From: JANQQN01 sp964519665
GTDB taxonomy: Bacteria; Myxococcota; Kuafuiibacteriia; Kuafuiibacteriales; Kuafuiibacteriaceae
Assembly: GCA_964519665.1 (NCBI GenBank)
Contig: CAZFIV010000019.1
Location: 30,413-94,412, forward strand
Reading direction: 5' to 3'
Length of the DNA stretch: 64,000 nucleotides
Shown here: in pieces, positions 52,771 through 59,875 of the stretch
Layout of the letters: the number at the start of each line of letters is the position of its first letter
How positions within the stretch are numbered: position 1 is the first letter of the stretch
Translations under genes and position numbers: made by a program
Notes under the pieces: model-generated
The model's input: the letters and a program-made list of their open reading frames with translations, nothing else
Told to the model about the DNA's origin: nothing
Databases searched by the model: none

Positions 52771-53027
52771 TCATCCTTGGATGAAGGCGAGCCGGTCAGC
52801 GTTTGACCACGTCCGGTCCTCATCGTCAGCCGCGACGAAGATCTCCGACACGCGTTGCATCCCCTCCTCGCAGGCCTGCACGCGCGGAATGCGCATCGGT
52901 CGACGCAGCCGTTGGTCGTTGAGACGAGCGAAGGACAACTCAAATGGCTCGACCCGATACCCATGGCCAGCTTCTCCACATTGAAGGGGTCCAGCCCAAC
53001 GATGAAGATATTTCTTGTTTCCGACAT
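52771..53027 (-). pseudogene. Possible remnant of a minus-strand gene
   Basis: A short minus-strand segment starts MSETRNIFIVGLDPFNVEKL (53027), reminiscent of the start of ATP-grasp-type proteins. The protein-like continuation is in another frame: GYRVEPFELSFARLNDQRLR, RVSEIFVAADDEDRTWSNAD and RLAFIQG, then TGA at 52771. The two parts need a frameshift near 52965. No complete domain remains. I regard it as a decayed gene. Confidence 0.35.
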
Positions 53028-53140
53028 CTGGTTCCCTCCGCTTGTTGGAGCCGGTGGGAATCGAGCCGGGACAAGACGCCGCCCGCAGCCTATCCGTCAA
53101 ATCCGTTGCCCGAGCCGCGACCATGCACGAAGGTCGCCGC

Positions 53141-54226
53141 ATGACTCTAACCATCGCCGAGGCACAGCGACACTTTCGTCGACCTAGGGGGTATCTGAAC
53201 TCGGCCAGCATTGGCCTTCCGCCGCGGGCCGTCGTCGACGCACTTCGGAGCACGATCGACCAGTGGGAAACCGGACGTTTGACCGCCCCGCAGTTCGACG
53301 CTTTCGTCGACGAGGCACGGCGCTGCTTCGCGGACATCGTCGACGTTCTACCGACCGGGGTCGCCATCAACGCCAACGTTTCGAGCTTGGTCGGTCTCGT
53401 CGTGTCCTCTTTGCCGGCGGGCGCGGAAGTCGTCTGCGTGGAGAACGACTTCACTTCGCTTCTGTTCCCCATTCTCGAGTCGGCCCAGGCGAACGATGTC
53501 CGAGTGAAAGAAGTCCCCCTCGATGCCGTAGCGGATGCGGTCAGCTCATCGACGACTCTGCTGGCCGTCAGCGCCGTCCAATCCGCCGACGGTCGACGGG
53601 CCGACTTCGACGCAATCAACGCCGCCGCCCGCCAGCATGGCGCGGCCACCTTGATCGATGCGACGCAGGCCATCGGCTGGCTGCCGTTCGACGCAAAGCG
53701 CTTCGACTACGTCGTCGCCGCCGGCTACAAGTGGCTGGTCTCGCCCCGAGGGGTGGCCTTCATGACGGTTCGCCCCGAGCGGCTCGATGCCCTACGCCCT
53801 CGCGCCGCCGGCTGGTACGCGGGCGAGGACATCTGGTCGTCCGTGTACGGGTCGCCGCTGCGGCTCGCCTCGACGGCGAGAAAGCTCGATGTCTCTCCCG
53901 CGTGGTTCAGTTGGGTAGGCGCGGCGTCGGCGCTCGCGTTCATCCAACAAGTCGGCGTCGAATCCATCTACGAACACAATCGCGCCCTGGCGCGCGCGTT
54001 CACCGACGCGATGGCCCTCCCTTCATCGGATTCCGCGATCGTGAGCGTGCCGATCTCGGGGGCGGCCGACGCGCTTCGAGCTCAGGGTATCGTGGTCAGC
54101 GAGCGCAACGGAGCCACCCGGCTGTCCTTTCACCTGTACAACACCCTCGACGACGTTCACCTCGCGGTCGAGGCCATCAAAGCCTCGGCCAGCACCCAGC
54201 GGTTCGCCGTTGCCCGAACTTTATGA
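53141..54226 (+). CDS. Class V aminotransferase
   Basis: 361 residues from ATG 53141 (MTLTIAEAQRHFRR), with GAAGG upstream; ATG 53123 would add six residues. PLP-binding residues: SIGLPPRAVV at the N terminus, LIDATQAIGWLPF with the Asp that contacts the pyridine N, and the Schiff-base Lys in VVAAGYKWLVSPRG. These match the cysteine-desulfurase/kynureninase-like class V group; no active-site Cys loop typical of desulfurases is obvious. It acts in the cytosol. Its stop overlaps the next gene start (ATGA, 54223-54226), suggesting coupled translation of a DUF4351-type fragment. Confidence 0.85.
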   Translation: MTLTIAEAQRHFRRPRGYLNSASIGLPPRAVVDALRSTIDQWETGRLTAPQFDAFVDEARRCFADIVDVLPTGVAINANVSSLVGLVVSSLPAGAEVVCVENDFTSLLFPILESAQANDVRVKEVPLDAVADAVSSSTTLLAVSAVQSADGRRADFDAINAAARQHGAATLIDATQAIGWLPFDAKRFDYVVAAGYKWLVSPRGVAFMTVRPERLDALRPRAAGWYAGEDIWSSVYGSPLRLASTARKLDVSPAWFSWVGAASALAFIQQVGVESIYEHNRALARAFTDAMALPSSDSAIVSVPISGAADALRAQGIVVSERNGATRLSFHLYNTLDDVHLAVEAIKASASTQRFAVARTL

Positions 54227-54531
54227 CGAACCAAGAGAACGCCCTTCAACTCGAGGGCTTCGAAGAGCTAAAGGCCGACTTTATGAAGTCCGAGGCTTTC
54301 CACGAGATGGCCAAGGCACACTTTCTCGAAGGTGAAGCCAAAGGACGCCTCGAGGGCGAGCGCGCCGGTGAAGCCGCAGTGCCTCTGAGGCAGGTGACGC
54401 GGCGTTTTGGCGAGGTCCCGGAGGACGCTCAAGCCCGCATTCGCGGCGCCACCAGCGACCAGCTGCTTCGTTGGGCCGACCGCGTGCTCGACGCCCCCAC
54501 CCTCGCCGCGGTTTTCGCCAAAGACAGCTGA
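54223..54531 (+). CDS. DUF4351-like C-terminal fragment of an Rpn-type nuclease
   Basis: 102 residues. The N-terminal half is charged and helical (KADFMKSEAFHEMAKAHFLE, GEAKGRLEGERAGEAAV). The C-terminal half is the DUF4351 pattern: VTRRFGEVPEDAQARI and LLRWADRVLDAPTLAAVFA. This unit normally ends Rpn-family (PD-(D/E)XK) recombination-promoting nuclease proteins of about 300 residues; the nuclease part is missing, so this is probably a remnant, though it has a clean start overlapping the aminotransferase stop. A frameshifted copy of the same segment occurs at about 63500-63650, on the far side of the DGR. Confidence 0.7.
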   Translation: MTNQENALQLEGFEELKADFMKSEAFHEMAKAHFLEGEAKGRLEGERAGEAAVPLRQVTRRFGEVPEDAQARIRGATSDQLLRWADRVLDAPTLAAVFAKDS

Positions 54532-54603
54532 CCAGGGCGGCGGCCCTGACAGGGCAGCGGTGCTCTGGTACACAGCCGGCGTGCCAACGAGGAGCGAAAC
54601 GTC

Positions 54604-57540
54604 ATGACCGCCCTGTTTCTAAGTCATTCGAGTAAAGACGATCCGCTGGCGACGGCCTTTGGAGCGTGGCTTCGCCAAAACGAGGTGGAGGCGTTCATCG
54701 ACCACGAGAACATCTCGGGCGGGGCGAAATGGGCGGACGCGCTTCGCGAATCGGCGGGGGCGTGCCGGGTGGTGTCGTGCCTGATCACCGACCACTGGCT
54801 CGCGTCCGCGGAGTGCTTCAACGAGTTTTTGTCCGCGTGGTACATGGGCAAGCGCATCCTTCCCCTGTTCGCTCGGACAGGGGCGCCGGTGTCGGACGAG
54901 GCCGGCGACCGTCTGCGTCGGGTGTGCGCCGAAGACCAAGGCATCGACCTGTCGCCCCTGTTCGACGGGGCAGGGGGGCTCGACTTCTCGAAGAACGAAG
55001 CTCATACGGCGGCGCTCAAGCAAGCGCTTCGCGCGGCGGGGGCGATGGCCCGGGTGGGCCTCGACCCGTACGCGTTCGACATCGACAAGACCGTTCGGCC
55101 GACGCCGTTTCCGGGGTTGGCGTCGTTTGGCGACGAGGACGCGGACGCCGCCATTTTCTTTGGCCGCAGCCGCGAGCTGGCCGGCACCCTGGAGATTCTG
55201 CGCGAGAACCGGGCCAAACCATCCCCCGAACCGCTGGTGATCTTGGGGGCGTCGGGGTCGGGCAAGTCGTCGCTGCTGAAGGCCGGCATCATCCCGCGCT
55301 TGCGTCGCGAAGCGCCAGCGTGGATTCCGCTTCGGGCCTTCCGACCCGGCGCCGACCCGCTGCTGAACTTCGCCGAAGCGATCACGAAGACGCTGGCCGA
55401 CTTCGGTCAGACCGAAGCCCACGGCGCGCTGAAGCGGGACTTGTTCGAGACGTGGTCGAAGGCCCCTCGGACGGCCGACGGCCTGACCGCGGAGGGCCGA
55501 GCGATGGTGCAGGCGCGGCTGGACGCCGAGGGGCACCGGCTGCGCCAAGCCGCGGCCCGGCCCGCCGCGACGCTGTTGATCAGCGTGGACCAGGGCGAAG
55601 AGATCGCGCGGTCCGAAGGCGACAGCGGCGACGCGTTGGCCGACTACCTGCGCGCGGCGACGCGCAGCGAGGTGGATGCAAGCGGAACGCGCGCAGCGAG
55701 CGAAGCGAGCGAAGCGGGGCGGTCGCGATTCATTCGCGACCGGGACCCCGTGGACTGGCATTTGGTGTTCACCACCCGCACCGACAGCTTTGCGGAGCTT
55801 CAAAGCCATCCGCGTTTTCAGAGCCTCGAAGTGCGGGGCTACGACCTGCGGGCGCTGCCGGTGTTTCACTTCGACGACGTGGTCGATGAGCCGGCCAAGC
55901 GGTACGGGGTGGAGGTGGCGCCGGAGCTGATCGACGCGCTCGTGGAAGATGCGCCCCAGCGCGACGCGTTGCCGCTGCTGGCGTTTGCGCTGGACCGGCT
56001 GTGGGCGCAATTCGCGGCGGCGGGCAAGCTGACCGAGCGGGACTATCGGTCGATGGGGGGCATCCAGGGGCTCATCGAGGACGCGGCGGAGCGGGCGCTG
56101 CTGGGACTGACCGCCGATGTCCCGCGGCCGGCGGGCATCGGCCGCAAGGGCGCGGACAATCTGGGGGCCCGAACGTTCGTGCCGGCGCTGGTCGACGTGA
56201 ACGAGCAGGGGGAGTACATCCGCCGGGTCGCGAGCTGGTCGACGTTCGACGAGGAGAGCCAAGCGCTGCTGGACCGGTTCGCCGAGTGGCGGCTGGTGGT
56301 GAAGAAGGCCGACACGCAGACGGTGGAGGTCGCGCACGAAGCGCTGTTCCGAAAGTGGGGGCGGCTTCAAGGGTGGCTGGAGCCGGAGCGGGCGCGGCTC
56401 GAGGCGCTGCGGGGCCTGTTGGCGGCGGCGGCGGCGTGGGACCGGCGCGGGCGGAGCCCGGATGACCTCACGCACTTCGGCCCTCGGCTGCGCGAAGCGA
56501 CGAAGCTGCGCACGCTGGCTCGTTTCGGCGAGCACCTGACGGCGACGGAGACGGCGTACCTGGACGCCTGCCAGGCGCAGGAGCGGCGCCAGAAGAACCG
56601 AGTGCGGACCGCCGTCGCCTCGGCGGTGGCGGCGTTGGCCCTATTCGCCGTGATGTGGACGTATCGGGACGAGGTGACGGCGCAGTGGCGGTGGTGGACG
56701 GTGATCCGTCCGTTCATCGCGGTCGAAGTGACCCCGTTTGTATTGCCCGCGGATAAAGAGCGCGGCTTGAAGCATGGCGACACATTCCGGGAGTGCCGGG
56801 AGCACTGCCCCGAGATGGTGGTGGTCCGGGGGGGCTCGTTCGAGATGGGCGACGAGGCCGGAAAGTACAAGCAAATGCTCCCGCGCCGAACGTACAAGCA
56901 AATGCTCCCGCGCCATCCGGTGACCATCGCCCAGCCGTTCGCGGTGGGGCGCACCGAAGTGACATTCGACGAGTGGGCGCTGTGCGTCGAGTATGGCAAC
57001 TGCAATGAGGTGTCGGACTCCGGATTCGGCAAGGGACGGCGGCCGGTCATCAACGTGACGTGGGCCGACGCGCAGACGTACGTGCGTTGGCTCTCCGGCG
57101 TGACCGGTCAGCGCTACCGGCTGCTCACGGACGCTGAGTGGGAGTACGTGGCGCGCGCGGGAACGGACACTGCCTATTCGTGGGGCGGTGAAATCGGCAC
57201 GAACCGGGCGAATTGCAAAGGCTGCGGCAGCGAGTGGGACGGCAAGTCCACGGCCCCGGTGGCGTCGTTCGAAGCCAATGCGTTCGGTCTGTACGACGTT
57301 CACGGCAACGTGTGGGAATGGGTCGAGGACTGCTGGCACGAGACTTATGACGGCGCGCCAGCCGACGGCACCGCATGGCTAAATTCCGACCAGGCAGATT
57401 GTTCCAAAGCCGTGATCCGCGGCGGCTCGTGGCTCAACGCTCCGTATCGCGTTCGGTCCGCCATCCGGTTCAGGGTCGCGCGCGGCGACCAGAACTACGA
57501 CCTCGGCTTTCGTATCGCCCGGACGCTTTCCGACCGATAG
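54604..57540 (+). CDS. TIR-STAND NTPase-FGE protein, DGR target protein 1
   Basis: 978 residues. TIR domain 1-140: ALFLSHSSKDDPLATAFGAW, and catalytic Glu74 in WLASAECFNEF (Ser-x-x-Cys-x-x-Glu), as in NAD-cleaving TIRs. STAND NTPase about 205-600: Walker A LGASGSGKSSLLKAG (about 213), Walker B LLISVDQGEEIA (about 322). Helix AVAALALFAVMWTY (about 672) is membrane-spanning. FGE/C-type-lectin-fold domain about 737-978: MVVVRGGSFEMGD, FAVGRTEVTFDEWALC, YRLLTDAEWEYVARAG and HGNVWEWVEDCWH. The last 43 residues lie in or just after the variable repeat (57409-57528). About 25 residues (about 358-382) come from an inserted palindromic element and are absent from the paralogue at 59876. A 27-bp duplication (56865-56914) adds YKQMLPR twice. 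Confidence 0.9.
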   Translation: MTALFLSHSSKDDPLATAFGAWLRQNEVEAFIDHENISGGAKWADALRESAGACRVVSCLITDHWLASAECFNEFLSAWYMGKRILPLFARTGAPVSDEAGDRLRRVCAEDQGIDLSPLFDGAGGLDFSKNEAHTAALKQALRAAGAMARVGLDPYAFDIDKTVRPTPFPGLASFGDEDADAAIFFGRSRELAGTLEILRENRAKPSPEPLVILGASGSGKSSLLKAGIIPRLRREAPAWIPLRAFRPGADPLLNFAEAITKTLADFGQTEAHGALKRDLFETWSKAPRTADGLTAEGRAMVQARLDAEGHRLRQAAARPAATLLISVDQGEEIARSEGDSGDALADYLRAATRSEVDASGTRAASEASEAGRSRFIRDRDPVDWHLVFTTRTDSFAELQSHPRFQSLEVRGYDLRALPVFHFDDVVDEPAKRYGVEVAPELIDALVEDAPQRDALPLLAFALDRLWAQFAAAGKLTERDYRSMGGIQGLIEDAAERALLGLTADVPRPAGIGRKGADNLGARTFVPALVDVNEQGEYIRRVASWSTFDEESQALLDRFAEWRLVVKKADTQTVEVAHEALFRKWGRLQGWLEPERARLEALRGLLAAAAAWDRRGRSPDDLTHFGPRLREATKLRTLARFGEHLTATETAYLDACQAQERRQKNRVRTAVASAVAALALFAVMWTYRDEVTAQWRWWTVIRPFIAVEVTPFVLPADKERGLKHGDTFRECREHCPEMVVVRGGSFEMGDEAGKYKQMLPRRTYKQMLPRHPVTIAQPFAVGRTEVTFDEWALCVEYGNCNEVSDSGFGKGRRPVINVTWADAQTYVRWLSGVTGQRYRLLTDAEWEYVARAGTDTAYSWGGEIGTNRANCKGCGSEWDGKSTAPVASFEANAFGLYDVHGNVWEWVEDCWHETYDGAPADGTAWLNSDQADCSKAVIRGGSWLNAPYRVRSAIRFRVARGDQNYDLGFRIARTLSDR
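55678..55749. repeat. Palindrome-containing element, copy 1 (inside TIR-STAND gene 1)
   Basis: About 72 bp starting GCAAGCGGAACGCGCGCAGC and ending CGGGACCCC. It contains the stem GGTCGCGA, loop TTCAT, TCGCGACC (55721-55741; 9 bp with flanking C-G). It is in frame and adds about 25 residues (roughly ASGTRAASEASEAGRSRF...) compared with the paralogue, whose sequence passes straight from ALASTDV to QWQMVL. Confidence 0.85.
57409..57528 (+). repeat. DGR variable repeat 1 (VR1)
   Basis: 120 bp at the 3' end of target gene 1, co-linear with the template repeat at 59410-59529. Between them there are 15 substitutions, all at template A (for example AAC to CTC, GAA to GCT, AAC to CGC, AAC to TTC), plus two others: G59416 to A at the 5' margin and C59523 to G in the 3' initiation region. 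The mutated codons are at or near residues 944-966 of the protein. Confidence 0.95.
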
Positions 57541-57548
57541 GTCGCAAA
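57527..57548. promoter_or_regulatory. DGR hairpin downstream of VR1
   Basis: TTTCCGACC, loop GATA, GGTCGCAAA: a 9-bp stem with one C-C mismatch and a GRNA tetraloop, overlapping the stop codon. Hairpins of this form just after the variable repeat are a known requirement for efficient DGR retrohoming. Confidence 0.8.
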
Positions 57549-57729
57549 TGCGAAAGTCACAGCCGAGCTTCGGTGTCCTGGGCGCTAGGTTCGGCGCTGG
57601 GTTGTCGGAAAGCTTACCCCTTTAACCATATCCCCTTTACCCCCTGTGAGCGCGGAGGCCGAGCGGACCTAAGCGTTTCGAGGCGCATCCTCTGACGCCG
57701 GCGAAGCCGGCGCGATGATATTTTTCGCC

Positions 57730-58137
57730 ATGGCCAAGAAAAACCCTGACAACGCCCGCCGGACCGGTCCCGCGCTCGAAGCGATGTACCGATTCATCCT
57801 GTGGCTCGTGCCGACCGTCGAGAGGTTTCCCCGTCGCCAGAAGTTCCTACTTGGCGACCGAATGCAGTCCACCGCGCTCGACGTGCTCGAGCGCCTCATC
57901 GAAGCGACCTATACCCGCAATCGAAGGCCGATGCTCCTGGCCGCGAATGTCGGGCTCGAGAAGCTTCGGGTGCTTCAGAGGATGGCCCATGACTTTCACT
58001 TCCTTGATACTCGGCGGTATGAACATGGTAGCCGACGCATCGACGAAGTGGGTCGCCTGGTCGGTGGCTGGATGAAGGTGGATAGCTCAACAGATGGGAC
58101 GAAGACGGGGCGCGAAGCCGATCCACGACCTCTTTGA
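57730..58137 (+). CDS. avd: Avd-type accessory protein of the DGR
   Basis: 135 residues from ATG 57730 (57715 is an alternative). It matches the four-helix Avd family: LEAMYRFILWLVPTVERFPR, ALDVLERLIEATYTRN, LAANVGLEKLRVLQRMAHDF and RIDEVGRLVGGW. Avd forms a basic pentamer barrel that binds the reverse transcriptase and template RNA and is needed for cDNA synthesis. It lies between target gene 1 and the reverse transcriptase, which starts 44 bp before the avd stop. A decayed avd start occurs at 63431 after target gene 2. Confidence 0.9.
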   Translation: MAKKNPDNARRTGPALEAMYRFILWLVPTVERFPRRQKFLLGDRMQSTALDVLERLIEATYTRNRRPMLLAANVGLEKLRVLQRMAHDFHFLDTRRYEHGSRRIDEVGRLVGGWMKVDSSTDGTKTGREADPRPL

Positions 58138-58765
58138 CGGCATAGCCAGCTTCGAGGCCCTGCGCCGAGCTGCGCTGCGGGCGGTCCGCGCAAAGCGCAA
58201 GACGCCCGGCGCGGCCGCGTTCATGGCGAACCTCGAAACGCATTGCCTCGACCTCGACCGCCGGCTGCAAGACCGCATTCGGCGTCCGGGCGGGTATGTC
58301 GTTCGGTGGATTAAAGACCCCAATCCCCGCCGCATCTCGGCGGCGCCGTTCACCGACCGCGTCGTGCATCACGCGCTGTGCGGCGTCGTCGAGCCGCTCT
58401 TCGAGCGCGGCTTCATCGACGACAGCTACGCCAACCGCAAGGGCTTCGGTACCCACAAGGCCGTCCGCCGGTACGAGCACTTTCGCCATAGGTCGAAGTT
58501 TGTCCTGCGCGCCGACATTTATCGCTACTTCCCCGCGATCGACCACGCCGTGCTCAAGGCCGACCTGCGCCGCCGTGTCGGTTGCGCCGACACCCTGTGG
58601 CTGCTCGACACCATCATCGACGGCTCCAACCCCCAGGAGCCGGTGAACACCCACTACCCCGGCGACGACCTGTTCACACCCTTCACGCGGCGCCGCGGCT
58701 TGCCTATCGGCAACCTCACGAGCCAGTTCTTCGCCGGTCTATGCGCAGACCGGTGCAAGCCGTAG
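58094..58765 (+). CDS. DGR reverse transcriptase, N-terminal part (ends at TAG inside inserted element)
   Basis: 223 residues. DGR-type RT motifs in order: IHDLFDGIASFEALRRA at the N terminus; RRISAAPFTDRVVHHALCGV; ERGFIDDSYANRKGFGTHKA; FVLRADIYRYFPAID (motif 3 with the first catalytic Asp); and RRGLPIGNLTSQFFA (motif 4). After FFA the family continues directly to a DHFV segment. Here 69 bp of a repeated element intervene (58755-58823), with a TAG at 58763-58765. In the other copies of the element this codon is AAG or absent, so the stop looks secondary. The catalytic YVDD is in the second part. Confidence 0.88.
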   Translation: MGRRRGAKPIHDLFDGIASFEALRRAALRAVRAKRKTPGAAAFMANLETHCLDLDRRLQDRIRRPGGYVVRWIKDPNPRRISAAPFTDRVVHHALCGVVEPLFERGFIDDSYANRKGFGTHKAVRRYEHFRHRSKFVLRADIYRYFPAIDHAVLKADLRRRVGCADTLWLLDTIIDGSNPQEPVNTHYPGDDLFTPFTRRRGLPIGNLTSQFFAGLCADRCKP

Positions 58766-58823
58766 GCGCGCAGCGAGCGGAGCGAGCGAAGGTGGGCGGC
58801 GCGATTCACTCGCGCCGGGACCC
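58755..58823. repeat. Palindrome-containing element, copy 2 (inside the reverse transcriptase)
   Basis: 69 bp starting GCAAGCCGTAGGCGCGCAGC and ending CGGGACCC. Stem GGCGCGA, loop TTCAC, TCGCGCC (58798-58816). It replaces the about six residues expected between SQFFA and MDHFV and introduces TAG in frame. Confidence 0.88.
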
Positions 58824-58828
58824 ACTGG

Positions 58829-59239
58829 ATGGACCATTTCGTGGTCGAGGTCCTCCGGCCGAAGGGCTACCTGCGGTACGTTGACGACTTTGCGCTCTTC
58901 GACGACGACGCCAGGCGGCTCGCCGAAATGCGACAGCGGCTGGCCGGCTTTCTCGGGACGCGACGCCTGTCGCTGCACCCCAGGAAGACCGAAGTCGTCT
59001 CCACCCGGAAGCCGGCGCAGTTCCTGGGCTACGAGCTGTGGCCGCACGGTATTCGTCGGCTACCGGCCGACAACGTCCGGCGATTCGGCAACCGTTTGCG
59101 CAGCCTGCGGGACCGCTGGCGGGCGGGGACAGTGACGGAGGAAGAGGTGCGCCAGCGCATCCAGGCATGGATTGCGCACGCGGAGCAGGCGCACACGCTG
59201 GGGCAAGCCGAAGGCGCGCAGCGACCGAAGGGAGCGTAG
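58829..59239 (+). CDS. DGR reverse transcriptase, C-terminal part (catalytic YVDD)
   Basis: 136 residues in the same frame as the N-terminal part, starting at ATG 58829 (MDHFVVEVLRPKGYLRYVDD). The active-site YVDD is at residues 17-20, followed by LSLHPRKTEVV and FLGYELWPHGIRRL, the usual thumb entry of DGR RTs. There is no ribosome-binding site, so separate translation is doubtful. A third copy of the element begins at 59203; the frame then ends at TAG 59239, before the usual RT ending. A segment reading SRRALFAGGWFAPR resembles the missing C terminus and lies in another frame at about 59275-59325. Confidence 0.85.
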   Translation: MDHFVVEVLRPKGYLRYVDDFALFDDDARRLAEMRQRLAGFLGTRRLSLHPRKTEVVSTRKPAQFLGYELWPHGIRRLPADNVRRFGNRLRSLRDRWRAGTVTEEEVRQRIQAWIAHAEQAHTLGQAEGAQRPKGA

Positions 59240-59273
59240 AGGGGCCGGTGCGATTCACTCGCACCGGGGCCCC
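59203..59273. repeat. Palindrome-containing element, copy 3 (at the 3' end of the reverse transcriptase)
   Basis: 71 bp starting GCAAGCCGAAGGCGCGCAGC and ending CGGGGCCCC. Stem GGTGCGA, loop TTCAC, TCGCACC (59247-59265; extended to 9 bp with flanking C-G pairs). Together with copies 1 and 2 the stem sequences differ but stay paired. Confidence 0.88.
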
Positions 59274-59409
59274 AAGTCCCGGCGCGCGCTGTTCGCCGGC
59301 GGATGGTTCGCGCCCCGCATGGTGCCCCGCGAGGCTTTGACCCGCGTGCAACGCCGGAGTACGTCCGACCTGTGAGCGTACAGGTACGCATCACCATGAC
59401 CGACCTCAC

Positions 59410-59529
59410 GCCGTGGTCCGCGGCGGCTCGTGGAACAACGAACCGAATAACGTTCGGTCCGCCATCCGGAACAGGAACGCGCGCGACAACCAGAACAACA
59501 ACCTCGGCTTTCGTATCGCCCGCACGCTT
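59410..59529 (+). repeat. DGR template repeat (TR)
   Basis: 120 bp downstream of the reverse transcriptase. In the protein frame it would read GSWNNEPNNVRSAIRNRN..., with nine AAC codons and one AAT codon, the typical AAY-rich template. It is identical to VR1 and VR2 at nearly every non-adenine base; all substitutions in the AAY core are at template A. The first 24 bases and the last about 27 bases are unmutated flanks. A 9-bp hairpin follows it (59540-59563). Confidence 0.95.
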
Positions 59530-59539
59530 CGAGTCAGAG

Positions 59540-59563
59540 GCCGAAGCCTCACGGGGCTTCGGC
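59540..59563. promoter_or_regulatory. Hairpin immediately 3' of the template repeat
   Basis: GCCGAAGCC, 6-base loop, GGCTTCGGC: perfect 9-bp stem, 10 bases after the TR. It has no counterpart after the VRs. It may fold in the template RNA, where a 3' structure is used for reverse-transcription priming in characterised DGRs; this assignment is inference. Confidence 0.6.
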
Positions 59564-59633
59564 GCGCACGGGAAGCGTCCAAGGTCGGTCATGCGTAGAA
59601 CAGGCAGCGCCGCGCGGCGCTGATCCTCGATGT

Positions 59634-59696
59634 GCCCGCGCCCGTCTTGGCTTCGAAAGGGGCGACGGGCGCGGGCCGCCTTTTTGCGGGCGGCCC
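59634..59696 (+). terminator. Terminator-like hairpin with an alternative second hairpin
   Basis: GCCCGCGCCCGTC (59634-59646) and GACGGGCGCGGGC (59664-59676) form a 13-bp perfect stem, followed by CGCC and five T's (59681-59685). GGGCCGCC (59673-59680), overlapping the right arm, pairs with GGCGGCCC (59689-59696). The two hairpins are mutually exclusive. This fits the terminator of the RT/TR transcript, possibly with an attenuation switch. Confidence 0.65.
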
Positions 59697-59845
59697 GTCG
59701 GCGATGGCGACGGCCGTCGTTCTTCGACCGGCCGCTTCGATTCCGTCGGCGGTGACCCGTCAACAATCCACGAACAGGTTCTTACACCGCGGCGAGATCG
59801 CGGTTCTTGAGGGCTATGCTCCGCGGAGAGTTCCTGTATCCTCCG

Positions 59846-59867
59846 CCCCGACCGCCAGCGGTCGGGG
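59846..59867 (+). promoter_or_regulatory. Hairpin overlapping the leader and ribosome-binding site of target gene 2
   Basis: CCCCGACCGC and GCGGTCGGGG form a nearly perfect 10-bp inverted repeat with a two-base centre, ending where the GTGAAGG ribosome-binding site of the ATG at 59876 begins. Folding of the leader could hide the site. Target gene 1 does not have it. Confidence 0.5.
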
Positions 59868-59875
59868 TGAAGGCG

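Noticed and set aside
54619..56535. A 638-codon open frame on the minus strand opposite target gene 1
   Set aside because: It is Arg/Pro/Gln-rich with no domain, and lies entirely antisense to a well-supported TIR-STAND gene; such frames are expected at this GC content.
48794..59239. Genome-wide TAG recoding (amber suppression)
   Set aside because: Several genes end normally in TAG (766, 1407, 57540, 63243), so two in-frame TAGs are better explained by mutation, error or decay.
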